Assembly: GCA_002403445.1 (NCBI GenBank) | Contig: DHHU01000057.1 | Span: forward strand, 22,123-45,028 | From: Salinisphaeraceae bacterium UBA4764 | GTDB lineage: Bacteria > Pseudomonadota > Gammaproteobacteria > Nevskiales > Salinisphaeraceae | Direction of reading: 5' to 3' | DNA length: 22,906 nt | In this document: positions 7,893 through 15,794 of the stretch, one piece after another | Numbering within the stretch: position 1 is the stretch's first letter | Layout: every line of letters starts with the position of its first letter | Notes under the pieces: model-generated | The model's input: only the letters and a program-made list of their open reading frames with translations | What the model was told of the DNA's origin: nothing | Database searches by the model: none | Translations under genes and position numbers: made by a program

Positions 7893-9047
7893 TCAGGCCG
7901 TGGTCGTTTTGGCATCACCCGTGGTTCTTTTCCCCGAATCACTCGTTTCAAGCAGCGTTTTTTCCGATGCGGCATCAAAAAGATGCAGCTTGTGGCTGTC
8001 GCAGGTCAGGGCCGCGGGATCACCCATGGCGAGCGATGTGTGACTGTCCAGTTCCGCGGTCACGATGTGTTCACCAACGCGCACCTGAACTATGGTGACT
8101 GCGCCGAGTGGTTCGATAACCTCAACCGTGCCCGTTAGTTGATTGTCGGTTGTGCCCGCATTGGCATCCGTGACTAGATCAAGGTGCTCAGGGCGAACAC
8201 CCGCCCACACCTCGCGGCCCAGATGGTTAGCAAGGGCGGTTTCATGCGCTTTTTCCATGGCAATTGAAAATCCCTCGCCGATTAGACGCTGACTCGCATC
8301 GTCGACGCGTGCTTTCAAGAAGTTCATCGAGGGCGTCCCGATGAAGCCGGCGACAAACATATTCACCGGTCGCTCGTAGAGTGCATTGGGCGCATCGATC
8401 TGTTGGATATAGCCGTCTCGCATCACCACGATTCGCTGGCCCATGGTCATGGCCTCGACTTGATCGTGGGTAACATAGAACGTGGTGACCCCGAGTTTGC
8501 GATGGAGTTTGACAATTTCGGCGCGCATCTCGACCCGCATTTTGGCGTCGAGGTTCGACAGCGGCTCATCCATCAGAAAAACCTGCGGCTGGCGAACGAT
8601 GGCGCGGCCGAGCGCGACACGCTGGCGCTGGCCGCCGGAAAGTGCCTTGGGCTTTCGGTCCAGCAGATTCTGGATTCCGAGGATCTCGGCCGCATCGTTG
8701 ACGGCCTTTGTGATTTCGGCCTTGGGCCTTTTTTTAAGTTTCAGGCTAAATGCCATGTTTTCTCGCACACTCATGTGCGGATATAGGGCATAGCTCTGAA
8801 ATACCATTGCGATATCCCGATCCTTGGCAGGTATGCCGTCGACGTTGCGATCGCCGATCCAGAGTTCGCCCTTAGAGATTTCCTCGAGTCCGGCGATCAT
8901 GCGCATGGTCGTGGTCTTGCCGCAGCCTGACGGCCCAACCAGCACCACGAACTCGCCGTCGCGGGTAGTTAGGTCGAAATGATCCACGGCATTGGCCTCG
9001 CCGCCGTCGAACTGCTTGCAGATGTCTTTTAGTTGAACGATTGCCAT
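7893..9047 (-). CDS. mtlK: Polyol ABC transporter ATP-binding protein (MtlK/UgpC/MalK type)
   Basis: This is the cytoplasmic ATPase that drives the two permeases below. In its 384 residues the Walker A GPSGCGKTT is at 38-46, the Q-loop Gln at 84, the signature LSGGQRQ at 136-142, Walker B VFLMDEP at 156-162 and the H-loop His at 194. A regulatory OB/TOBE domain follows from about 240, as is usual for CUT1 ATPases. The C-terminus is Thr/Lys-rich and looks unstructured. The gene lies 41 bases after the second permease and 31 bases before the polyol dehydrogenase, the same place as mtlK in mtlEFGKD operons. No obvious ribosome binding site precedes the ATG. The ATPase role is certain; polyol specificity comes from context. 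Confidence 0.95.
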   Translation of the reverse strand: MAIVQLKDICKQFDGGEANAVDHFDLTTRDGEFVVLVGPSGCGKTTTMRMIAGLEEISKGELWIGDRNVDGIPAKDRDIAMVFQSYALYPHMSVRENMAFSLKLKKRPKAEITKAVNDAAEILGIQNLLDRKPKALSGGQRQRVALGRAIVRQPQVFLMDEPLSNLDAKMRVEMRAEIVKLHRKLGVTTFYVTHDQVEAMTMGQRIVVMRDGYIQQIDAPNALYERPVNMFVAGFIGTPSMNFLKARVDDASQRLIGEGFSIAMEKAHETALANHLGREVWAGVRPEHLDLVTDANAGTTDNQLTGTVEVIEPLGAVTIVQVRVGEHIVTAELDSHTSLAMGDPAALTCDSHKLHLFDAASEKTLLETSDSGKRTTGDAKTTTA

Positions 9048-9088
9048 GATTTAGTAAGACGGAATTTGGTTGCCCACGGAATATCGCA

Positions 9089-9913
9089 TTATTTGACCGC
9101 CCCGAACGTCAGACCGCGCACGAGTTGGCGCTGGGTGAACCAGCCGGCGATTAGAATGGGGAGTACCGAGAGCACGGAAGCAGCCGACATACTGGCCCAG
9201 TACTGGCCCCTAGCGCTCTTGAACCCGGACACGAATACAGCGAGTGTCGCGCCGTGCACATTGGTAAGGTTGATGGCCCAGAACGCCTCGTTCCACGCCA
9301 GAACCACGGCAAGCAACCCTGTCGACAGCAGCCCCGGCAGGGTTAATGGCACCAGAATTCGGACCAGTTTGGTCAAAAGAGAGGCACCATCGATATCCGC
9401 GGCCTCGATTATTGCTTCGGGGATGTCCTTGAAATAGGTGTAGAGCAGCCAAACCACGATCGGCAGATTCATGGCGGCAAAGATCAATACCAGCCCCCAA
9501 ACACTGTCCAAGAGGTGTAGATCTTTGTACACAATATAGATCGGGATCAACACGCCCACAGGCGGCAGCATCTTGGTTGATAACATCCACAATAATGTGG
9601 AATCGGTGTATTTTGAGCGGCGAAACACCATTGAATACGCGGCTGGAATTGCAAGCGCCATGCAGATCAGCGTCGAGCCGATGGCGCTGATGCAGGAATT
9701 GATTAGGTAGTGAACGTACGCGTTGTCCACGATCGCGTTCACGTAACCGGCAATGGTCGGCGAGAAGAAAAATGCCGGGGTACGGGAAGCCGCGAGTGCG
9801 TTAGTTTTGAAGGAGGTTAATAAAAGCCAGAAAATCGGAAAGAACATCAGGACTGCAATCAGCCAGGCCAATATGTTCATTCCGAGCTTGGCGGGCCAAG
9901 ACATTCGGTTCAT
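9089..9913 (-). CDS. mtlG: Polyol ABC transporter permease 2 (MtlG/SmoG type)
   Basis: This inner-membrane permease has 274 residues and about six hydrophobic segments, the first at 13-33. The cytoplasmic EAA loop, which contacts the ATPase, reads EAADIDGAS at 170-178. The C-terminus QRQLVRGLTFGAVK is typical of MalG-type subunits. The start is well supported: AGGA lies eight bases before ATG 9913. The gene begins one base after the stop of the first permease, so the two are probably translated together. The middle FFPIFWLLLTSFKT motif is a general CUT1 feature. Mannitol/sorbitol specificity is inferred from similarity in layout to mtlG and from the enzymes downstream. Confidence 0.93.
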   Translation of the reverse strand: MNRMSWPAKLGMNILAWLIAVLMFFPIFWLLLTSFKTNALAASRTPAFFFSPTIAGYVNAIVDNAYVHYLINSCISAIGSTLICMALAIPAAYSMVFRRSKYTDSTLLWMLSTKMLPPVGVLIPIYIVYKDLHLLDSVWGLVLIFAAMNLPIVVWLLYTYFKDIPEAIIEAADIDGASLLTKLVRILVPLTLPGLLSTGLLAVVLAWNEAFWAINLTNVHGATLAVFVSGFKSARGQYWASMSAASVLSVLPILIAGWFTQRQLVRGLTFGAVK

Positions 9914-9914
9914 G

Positions 9915-10820
9915 TCAACTGTCCTCCCGGATATTGGCGCTGATCATTCGCACGAGAAAGATCGCCACGATATTGGCCAGAATGATGGCAAACACCGCGC
10001 CAGCCGAAGCGGCTCCAATGTCATAGGATGAAAACGCCTGCAAATAGATGTAATACGGCAGGTTCGTCGAGGCATTACCGGGCCCACCGGATGTGGCGAC
10101 ATAGATCTGACCGAAGATGACCAAGAAGAAGATTGTCTCAAGCATGATCACGGCATAGAGTGAGCGCCCGAGTTGCGGCAGCACGATGTAGCGGAATGTC
10201 TGCCAGGCGCCGGCACCGTCAAGATAAGCAGCTTCCTTGATGTCTTCCGGGATGGCCGACAGGCTGGCGAGCAAAACCAGCATGGCAAATGGGGTCCATT
10301 GCCACGATATGATCCCGATCACCGAGGCCAGCGGGACTTTTGAAAGAAACGCGATCGGGGAAATCCCCAGCGCTCGTTGCAAAGCCGCCAGCAGACCGAA
10401 AGAAGGGTTGAGCATCAGATTTTTCCAGAGCAGGCCTGTGACGACGGGCATGATGAAAAATGGCGATGCCGCGAACGTGCGCAATAGATTCTTGCCCACG
10501 ACGTGGTCGTTGTTGTAAACAATGGCAAAAGCCAAGCCGATCATCACGGTCAGTACTAGACAGCTAACGACCAGTATCAGGGTGTTGATGATCCCGGCGA
10601 TGAAATTGGGATCGGTGATGATATTGGCATAGTTCGAGAAACCGGCATTGCCCTTGATGTAAGGCTCGATCAGGTTGTAGCGGCGAAACGAGTAGTAAAC
10701 CGTCATTGCCAGCGGCACGATCATCCAGATGAACAGATAGACCGCTGCAGGGCCAATCAGAGCAGCCGAGCGCAGACGAGCCGCGGCCTGCTTGGATCGC
10801 TGTTTATTCGGGTGTGCCAT
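9915..10820 (-). CDS. mtlF: Polyol ABC transporter permease 1 (MtlF/SmoF type)
   Basis: This is the first inner-membrane permease of the polyol importer. Landmarks are IGPAAVYLFIWMIVPLAMTV in the first membrane segment, TFAASPFFIMPVVTGLLWKN, SWQWTPFAMLVLLASL, the EAA loop KEAAYLDGAG and TSGGPGNASTNLPYYIY. All have close counterparts in MtlF. The open frame extends to an ATG at 10859, giving 314 residues. That codon, however, lies two bases beyond the T-run of a strong hairpin and has no ribosome binding site. I therefore prefer the ATG at 10820, which gives 301 residues and keeps every conserved segment. It too has only a weak upstream signal, so the start is uncertain. The stop lies one base before mtlG. 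Confidence 0.92.
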   Translation of the reverse strand: MAHPNKQRSKQAAARLRSAALIGPAAVYLFIWMIVPLAMTVYYSFRRYNLIEPYIKGNAGFSNYANIITDPNFIAGIINTLILVVSCLVLTVMIGLAFAIVYNNDHVVGKNLLRTFAASPFFIMPVVTGLLWKNLMLNPSFGLLAALQRALGISPIAFLSKVPLASVIGIISWQWTPFAMLVLLASLSAIPEDIKEAAYLDGAGAWQTFRYIVLPQLGRSLYAVIMLETIFFLVIFGQIYVATSGGPGNASTNLPYYIYLQAFSSYDIGAASAGAVFAIILANIVAIFLVRMISANIREDS

Positions 10821-10866
10821 CGAGTGTCTTGTTGGCGGTAATTTTTTCCGACCCGGCATTTAAAAA

Positions 10867-10893
10867 GGGAGCGAACCTTTAGGATCCGCTCCC
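10867..10893 (-). terminator. Intercistronic hairpin with T-run between the binding-protein gene and the permeases
   Basis: On the minus strand, GGGAGCGGATC and GGTTCGCTCCC form an 11-bp stem with two G-T wobbles and a 5-base loop (CTAAA). TTTTT follows immediately (10866-10862). This is the form of an intrinsic terminator, placed 25 bases after the binding-protein stop and just before the permease. In many ABC operons such a hairpin lets only part of transcription continue and stabilises the upstream message, so binding protein is made in excess over permease. That role here is inference. Confidence 0.72.
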
Positions 10894-10917
10894 GAATCGT
10901 TTCCAGCCGAAATAGAG

Positions 10918-12252
10918 CTACTTCTTGTTCTTAGAATAGTAGCCGGCCTGTTTCATGATTTTCTTAACCGCAGTCTGCGACTTCTGGAGGGCTTGATCTG
11001 CGGACATGTTGCCGGCCAGTGCCGCAGCCACGTTTTGTCCCACTTCACGCCCGATGCCTTCAAACTGGGGGATGGCCACGAACTGAATACCCGTGTAGGG
11101 CACCGGCTTGTTGGTCGGATGGTTCGGGGTGGCCTGATTGATTGATTTTAATGTCAGCTGTGCATACTTTTTGGCTGCTTTTTGGTATTGCGGGTTTTTG
11201 TATGTGGAATAACGCGTGCCGGGGGGGACGTTTTCCCATCCTTTCTTTTCTCCCACAAGATTAATATAAGCCTTGGAAGTGGCCCATTCGATGAATTTGC
11301 GGGCCGCTTGTGGGTGTTGCGTATCCTTGGGTATGGCCAGTGCCCAGCTCCAAAGCCAATGAGATCCGTTTTTAGTCTTGGCAACCGGTGCCCACGCGAA
11401 GCCAACATTGCCCGCGACTTTCGAGGTACTGGGGTCGGTGATATAGCCGGCAGCCGAGGTGGCGTCGATCCAAATCGCGCAGTGGCCGTTGGCAAACAGA
11501 TTTTCAGTTTCCACAAATCCGTTTGATGTGGCACCGTTTGGTCCGTAGTTGTGCATAAGGCTTAGATACTTGTGCATAGCGGTATGCCAAGCCTTGGAAG
11601 TCAACTCCGGCTGCCACTGCTTATTGAACCAGCGGCCGCCGTAAGTGTTGACCAGCGTATCGAAATACGCCATGTTCAATCCCCATCCGGCTTTGCCGCG
11701 CAGACAGATCCCATTGATGCCCTTTTTGGGGTCGTTGAGCTTCTTAGCAAATTTCGTGATCTGTTTGTAGGTGGGGTGCTGAGGCATTTTCAGCCCTGCC
11801 TTCTTAAACAGATCCTTGCGATACATGGTGAACGACGATTCGGCATAGAACGGCAAAGCGTAAAGATTGCCACTGTATGACAGGGCTTTACGCACCGGTT
11901 TGAGCAGATCCGACTTGTCGTAGGACTTCGGCAGATTCTTGAACGGCAGAATCCAACCATTCTTGGCCCAGATGGGTGTGTTCAAGGCACCCAAGGTAAC
12001 GACATCGTAAGAGCCAGAGTGGGTGGAAATATCGACCGTAACCTTGCGCCGTAGTTTGTTCTCCGGCATGACGTCCCAGTTGACCTGAATGTTCGGGTAT
12101 TTTTTCTCGAATTCAGGCGTTAGTTTTTTCATGACCACCATCTGCGGATTGTTGACCGTAGCGATGGTGATTTGGGTTTTAGCAACTGCGGCCGAACCGA
12201 TCGATAAGCCCGCAATGCCGGCAATACCGGCTGCATACGTTAAAAGTCTCAT
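10918..12252 (-). CDS. mtlE: Polyol ABC transporter periplasmic substrate-binding protein (MtlE/SmoE type)
   Basis: This family-1 extracellular solute-binding protein has 444 residues. A signal peptide covers about 1-24, hydrophobic after MRLLTYA, with a likely cut after AVA. There is no lipobox, so it should be a free periplasmic protein. Landmarks are TIATVNNPQMVVMKKLTPEF, SGSYDVVTLGALNTPIWAKNG, LYALPFYAESSFTMYRKDLF, and the hinge-region ANGHCAIWIDATSAAG. All are typical of mannitol/sorbitol-binding proteins. I chose the ATG at 12252 rather than 12279: GGAG lies eight bases upstream, and it removes nine residues from in front of the signal peptide. The mature protein is unusually basic: by hand about 57 Lys/Arg against 24 Asp/Glu. 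It is the first gene of the operon. Confidence 0.93.
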   Translation of the reverse strand: MRLLTYAAGIAGIAGLSIGSAAVAKTQITIATVNNPQMVVMKKLTPEFEKKYPNIQVNWDVMPENKLRRKVTVDISTHSGSYDVVTLGALNTPIWAKNGWILPFKNLPKSYDKSDLLKPVRKALSYSGNLYALPFYAESSFTMYRKDLFKKAGLKMPQHPTYKQITKFAKKLNDPKKGINGICLRGKAGWGLNMAYFDTLVNTYGGRWFNKQWQPELTSKAWHTAMHKYLSLMHNYGPNGATSNGFVETENLFANGHCAIWIDATSAAGYITDPSTSKVAGNVGFAWAPVAKTKNGSHWLWSWALAIPKDTQHPQAARKFIEWATSKAYINLVGEKKGWENVPPGTRYSTYKNPQYQKAAKKYAQLTLKSINQATPNHPTNKPVPYTGIQFVAIPQFEGIGREVGQNVAAALAGNMSADQALQKSQTAVKKIMKQAGYYSKNKK

Positions 12253-12832
12253 GGGTTTTTCTCCGAAAATGAACGGCAATGACTGTCAAAGCAAGACGCT
12301 TAACGGTAATAAACTTACACATGTGAAATAAAAATAACAATAGAGTTAGAATTAAAAACTGAAGGTTTCGACTAAAGTATGATGAGAGGTTGTTTTACAG
12401 CCTGGTGAACTTGGCTCAAACCTAATCTGAACTCAACAATACTCCAGTGCGATACATGTGCCTGTTGGCAAGAGAGGTAACAGTCGATTTCGTGGCTAAT
12501 TGTATAAAGCACGACTTGTCGGGCGTTCAGCGGCATTATGTCGAACTGACCCAGATGACAAAGGCATTTCTAAGTGGAAATGCCGCTTGGCTTAGGCATG
12601 TTATCGAGGGTAGCGTAAGGTCGGATGACAAGCATCCACTGACCGATCGGGCCCGGTTGAGCCGATGCTTTCAGACAGGCAAATGGTTTGGAGAAGCGGT
12701 GCGTTTTTCTGGTAGTGGCCAAGCCAAGCTACTGTGCTGATTTGCTGCAAAACCGATTGGTTCGTGATGATGCGGAAACATTATGTACCGTATGCTGCAG
12801 CCGCGTTAGCCAATTGAATAACGAGGAAACAA
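12253..12832. promoter_or_regulatory. Divergent control region between the polyol operon and the SDR gene; no convincing gene
   Basis: This 580-base stretch must hold the promoter of the polyol operon (leftward) and that of the SDR gene (rightward). Next to the operon it is AT-rich. I see a near-perfect palindrome at 12315-12328, listed separately. A weak leftward promoter candidate has -35 TTGAGC (12419-12414) and -10 TAAAAC (12397-12392), 16 bases apart. A 97-codon frame at 12447-12740 starts with GTG, has no ribosome binding site and matches nothing I know. I treat it as probably non-coding. No regulator gene is present. Confidence 0.5.
12315..12328. promoter_or_regulatory. Palindromic operator candidate upstream of the polyol operon
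   Basis: The site reads TTACACATGTGAAA. It has a CACATGTG core flanked by TT and AA, with one unpaired base on each side, so it is a 14-base near-perfect palindrome in AT-rich DNA. It lies about 62 bases upstream of the binding-protein start. The spot is suitable for a repressor or activator of the operon. I do not recognise the cognate regulator, and it is not a CRP site. Confidence 0.4.
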
Positions 12833-13546
12833 ATGGACGACAGGAATGATTATCCGGTTTGTGTCATCACCGGTGCCGGACCGGGCAATGGTCAAGCGCT
12901 AGCGAGGCGTTTTGTCGCTGGCGGCTATCGCGTGGCACTCATCGCACGCCGTGCCGGGCCCCTCCAGGCATTGGCTGACGATATTGAAGGCGCGGCCGCA
13001 TACCCTGTTGATGTTGGTGATGAACAGGGTGTTAACGAGACTTTCGCTCGTATCGCCGCCGAGCTTGGGCCTATCCAAACGTTGCTTTATAACGCCGGCG
13101 GGGCGGTTTTCGGTGATGCCGAAACCATAACCACCGAAGATTTCGCGGTCGGTTGGCGCTCGAATGCGCTGGGTTTGTTGCACTGCGCTCGGGCTGTCAT
13201 CCCGGGGATGCGGGCGCTCGGGAGTGGCCAAATCATAGTTAGCGGGGCTACGGCGAGCAAGAAAGGGGGCGCCAACTTTGCAGGTTTCGCTTCGGCCAAA
13301 GCGGCGCAACACAGTCTGGCCCAATCGCTGGCGCGCCAACTCGGGCCGGAGGGAATTCACGTAGCCATCTTCATTATTGATGGTGTGATCGACTCCGAGC
13401 ATACACGCGAGCTGCTCCCCGATTGGGAAACCGAGCAATTTATGCAACCCGAAGATATTGCTGATTCGGTCTATCACGTGGCCCAGCAGCCGCGATCCGC
13501 ATGGACTTTCGAGATCGATCTGCGTCCGTTCTGTGAATCCTGGTAA
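12833..13546 (+). CDS. Atypical SDR-family protein with Phe in the catalytic Tyr position
   Basis: This 237-residue short-chain dehydrogenase-type protein is intact. The cofactor loop TGAGPGNG is at 13-20, YNAG replaces NNAG at 86-89, and Asn111 is conserved. The active-site motif reads FASAK: Phe152 replaces the catalytic Tyr and Lys156 is kept. The preceding SGATASKKGG has no Ser at the usual distance of 13. The motif set (GATAS, FASAKAAQ, IIDGVID, C-terminal FEIDLRPF) recurs in a recognisable SDR subgroup, so the change is not a local error. The reaction is unknown; it may bind NAD(P) without classical proton transfer. AGG five to six bases before ATG 12833 supports the start. It is divergent from the polyol operon and convergent with the aldo-keto reductase. 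Confidence 0.88.
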   Translation: MDDRNDYPVCVITGAGPGNGQALARRFVAGGYRVALIARRAGPLQALADDIEGAAAYPVDVGDEQGVNETFARIAAELGPIQTLLYNAGGAVFGDAETITTEDFAVGWRSNALGLLHCARAVIPGMRALGSGQIIVSGATASKKGGANFAGFASAKAAQHSLAQSLARQLGPEGIHVAIFIIDGVIDSEHTRELLPDWETEQFMQPEDIADSVYHVAQQPRSAWTFEIDLRPFCESW

Positions 13547-13678
13547 GGCGAGTAAAAGCGATTATCGATAAGAGGAGACTCGAATCGCACGGAGAGCCCC
13601 GTAGCCGGTGCCGTTTTGACCTGTAGCGCGATCAGGCCCAAGTAATCGACTCTATCGACTGCCGGCAGGTGGTCGGCA

Positions 13679-13770
13679 AATTAGTTGAAGCCGAAAATCC
13701 GTTTCAATTCTCCCCGTGCAATTGAAATCTCTGATGCTTGTGTCGAGATCAAAACCGACCTCAACTAATT
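13679..13770. repeat. Nested inverted repeats between convergent genes
   Basis: The outer arms AATTAGTTGA (13679-13688) and TCAACTAATT (13761-13770) are perfect over 10 bases and continue to about 15 with two mismatches. Inside them TTTCAATT (13702-13709) and AATTGAAA (13720-13727) form an 8-bp stem with a 10-base loop. The right outer arm overlaps the stop codon of the aldo-keto reductase. It may be a bidirectional transcription end or the remnant of a small mobile repeat. There is no T-run, so it is not a textbook terminator. Confidence 0.45.
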
Positions 13771-14653
13771 AATCGCTCGACTCGCCCGGCTGAGCTATTG
13801 CATCGAGTCGGGTAATCGCCTCGTCACTCAGCTTGATTTCGGCTGCCGCAAGGTTCTCGCGCAAATGCTTGAGTGATGAGGTGCCCGGGATCAATAGGAT
13901 GTTGGAGGCGCGCTGTAACAACCAGGCAAGTGCTACCTGCATAGGGGTCGTGCCAAGCTCGGCAGCCACCTCCGATAAAGTCGATGATTGCAGCGGCGTA
14001 AAACCGCCGAGCGGAAAGAACGGCACGTAGGCTATACCAGCGCTGGCCAGCAAGTCGATGAGGGGATCATCGGCACGGTGTGCGAGATTGTAGTGGTTCT
14101 GTACACAGACAATATCGGCGAAGCGGCGGCCCTGTTCGACTTGCGCCGCAGTCACGTTACTTAGACCAATGTGGCGGATCAGCCCTTGTTGCTGCAGCTC
14201 GACAAGCGTGCTCAGTGGTTCCTCGATCGGGCCCTCGGTAGGCGCGTGAGCTTTAAACATGATGCGAAGATTGACCACGTCCAGGGCATCGACGCCCAGA
14301 TTCCGGAGATTATCATGCACCGCCGCTGTCAATTCGCGGGGTGTCATCGCCGGATTCCACGAGCCATCCTCGCCACGGACCGCCCCGACTTTGGTCACCA
14401 GCGTCAGATCGTCCGGATAGGGAGAGAGTGCCTCTCGAATCAGTTCATTTGTGATGTGCGGTCCGTAGAAATCACTTGTGTCGATGTGGTCGACGCCACT
14501 GGCAAGTGCTTCGCGCAACACCGCACGGGCCGTATTCGGATCACCTGGTGGTCCGAAAACGCCCGGCCCGGCCAACTGCATGGCACCATAACCCATTCGC
14601 TTGACGCTACGATCGCCGAGTTGAAAGGTGCCGGCCGCGTTGAGATCAGCCAT
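13769..14653 (-). CDS. pdxI: Aldo-keto reductase, probable pyridoxal reductase (PdxI/YdbC type)
   Basis: The 294-residue protein is very close along its whole length to E. coli YdbC, known as PdxI, which reduces pyridoxal to pyridoxine with NADPH in vitamin B6 salvage. Shared stretches include GYGAMQLAGPGVFGPP (21-36), HIDTSDFYGPH (56-66), VHDNLRNLG (112-120), GLSNVT and FPLGGFTPLQSS. Asp58, Tyr63 and Lys88 of the aldo-keto reductase tetrad are present. The His position reads Asn128 (VVNLR), as it also does in YdbC. The ATG at 14653 has only GAG eight bases upstream. It lies 145 bases after the MDR gene on the same strand and could be cotranscribed with it. The family is certain; the pyridoxal role rests on similarity. 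Confidence 0.9.
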   Translation of the reverse strand: MADLNAAGTFQLGDRSVKRMGYGAMQLAGPGVFGPPGDPNTARAVLREALASGVDHIDTSDFYGPHITNELIREALSPYPDDLTLVTKVGAVRGEDGSWNPAMTPRELTAAVHDNLRNLGVDALDVVNLRIMFKAHAPTEGPIEEPLSTLVELQQQGLIRHIGLSNVTAAQVEQGRRFADIVCVQNHYNLAHRADDPLIDLLASAGIAYVPFFPLGGFTPLQSSTLSEVAAELGTTPMQVALAWLLQRASNILLIPGTSSLKHLRENLAAAEIKLSDEAITRLDAIAQPGESSD

Positions 14654-14735
14654 GAGAAATGCTCTTTTTGAGTGTGAGGGGACCGCTCAAAAGGTTTATG
14701 AGCCGCAGAACCAACTACGGCCCAAGCCTCAGATA

Positions 14736-14754
14736 CAGCGGTTCATAGCCGCTG
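14736..14754 (-). terminator. Small hairpin between the MDR and aldo-keto reductase genes
   Basis: The arms CAGCGG (14736-14741) and CCGCTG (14749-14754) pair perfectly around a 7-base loop, 45 bases after the MDR stop codon. No T-run follows on either strand. It could be a weak attenuator or an mRNA end structure. The support is modest. Confidence 0.25.
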
Positions 14755-14798
14755 CCCGTGACCGATCATTTTCCGTCAGTTTGACGTGCTGAGGCATT

Positions 14799-15794
14799 CT
14801 AATTCCCGACCGTGACGACGATCTTGCCAAACTGCTGGTTGGATTCCATGTAACGGTGGGCTTCGACTATGGCATCGAAATCGAAAGTTCTAGCGATGAT
14901 CGGCTTGAAATTTCCGGATTCGAGGCCGCGGGTGACAAAATGCTTGCCATTGGCGAAACGCGCTTCGTCGCCCAGCACTTCGAACAGAGTGTAGCCCCGA
15001 AGGCTCAGGCCTTTACCCAGCGCGGTCATGAGTGGAAATGGGGTCGCCTCGGGTGCCAGTGCTCCGTAGATAAAAAGTGTGCCGCCCGGCGCCATGGCTT
15101 CGGCCAAGGTGTTTACCATGGGGCCGCCCACTGGATCGAAAACCAATTGCGCACCGCTGTTGTTGGTGATGCGCATGACTTCGGAGGCAATATCCTGTTC
15201 CTCAGTCGCCACGACGTGGGCCGCGCCCGCCTGTTTCAAGTCCTCGGCTTTTGCTGATGTACGCGTGGCCGCGATCGACACCGCGCCGACACTATTGGCG
15301 ATCTGGATGGCGGCCAGACCGACACTGCTGGAGGCTGCGGTAATGATGATTGAGTCGTTTTTCTGCAGCTGACCGATCTCAATGAGTGCCCCGTATGCGG
15401 TTAGATACGCCATCCAAACCGCCGAGGCCTGAATTGCGTCGAGGCCACGGGGCCGGGGAGTGATGGCATACGCCGGCACAATCGTTTGCTCGGCGTAGAA
15501 ACTGTAGTCGTTCATTGAGAAAGCGGGAATCACCGAAATGGCATCTCCAGGCGAGACACCTTTGACGTCTTCGCCGACAGCGTCTACCACGCCGGCGCCT
15601 TCATAACCAATACCGGCGGGAAGATCCGGGTCTTCAAGGTAAGTACCAGAGCGAAACATGGCTTCGGCACGGTTCAGGCCAATGGCCTCGACGTTGACTC
15701 GGACTTCGCCGCGCCCGGGCTCGCCGACGTTGATGTTTTCGTACTGCAATACGTCCGGACCGCCGGTTTCGTGGAAACGAATCGCTCGGGTCAT
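14799..15794 (-). CDS. Zinc-independent MDR-family NADPH:quinone oxidoreductase-like protein
   Basis: This 331-residue medium-chain dehydrogenase/reductase is of the quinone oxidoreductase type. The GroES-like N-terminal half carries GLNRAEAMFRSGTY (39-52) and GYEGAGVVDAVGEDV (63-77). The catalytic zinc Cys/His ligands of alcohol dehydrogenases are absent. The nucleotide-binding half has ITAASSSVGLAAIQIA (151-166), then DPVGGPMVNTLAEAM and a C-terminal FGKIVVTVG. Such enzymes reduce quinones or alpha,beta-unsaturated carbonyls with NADPH. The natural substrate is not readable. AGGAGA six bases before ATG 15794 gives a clear start. It is divergent from the old yellow enzyme, which acts on a similar class of activated alkenes, so joint control is plausible. 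Confidence 0.9.
   Translation of the reverse strand: MTRAIRFHETGGPDVLQYENINVGEPGRGEVRVNVEAIGLNRAEAMFRSGTYLEDPDLPAGIGYEGAGVVDAVGEDVKGVSPGDAISVIPAFSMNDYSFYAEQTIVPAYAITPRPRGLDAIQASAVWMAYLTAYGALIEIGQLQKNDSIIITAASSSVGLAAIQIANSVGAVSIAATRTSAKAEDLKQAGAAHVVATEEQDIASEVMRITNNSGAQLVFDPVGGPMVNTLAEAMAPGGTLFIYGALAPEATPFPLMTALGKGLSLRGYTLFEVLGDEARFANGKHFVTRGLESGNFKPIIARTFDFDAIVEAHRYMESNQQFGKIVVTVGN

Noticed and set aside
12282..12288. Perfect TTGACA (minus strand) just upstream of the binding-protein gene
   Set aside because: No -10 element follows at 16-18 bases, and the ribosome binding site would fall where the promoter should end.
12447..12740. A 97-codon plus-strand frame in the control region
   Set aside because: It has a GTG start without a ribosome binding site, no recognisable motif, and a composition unlike the neighbouring proteins. 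It is kept only as a remark.
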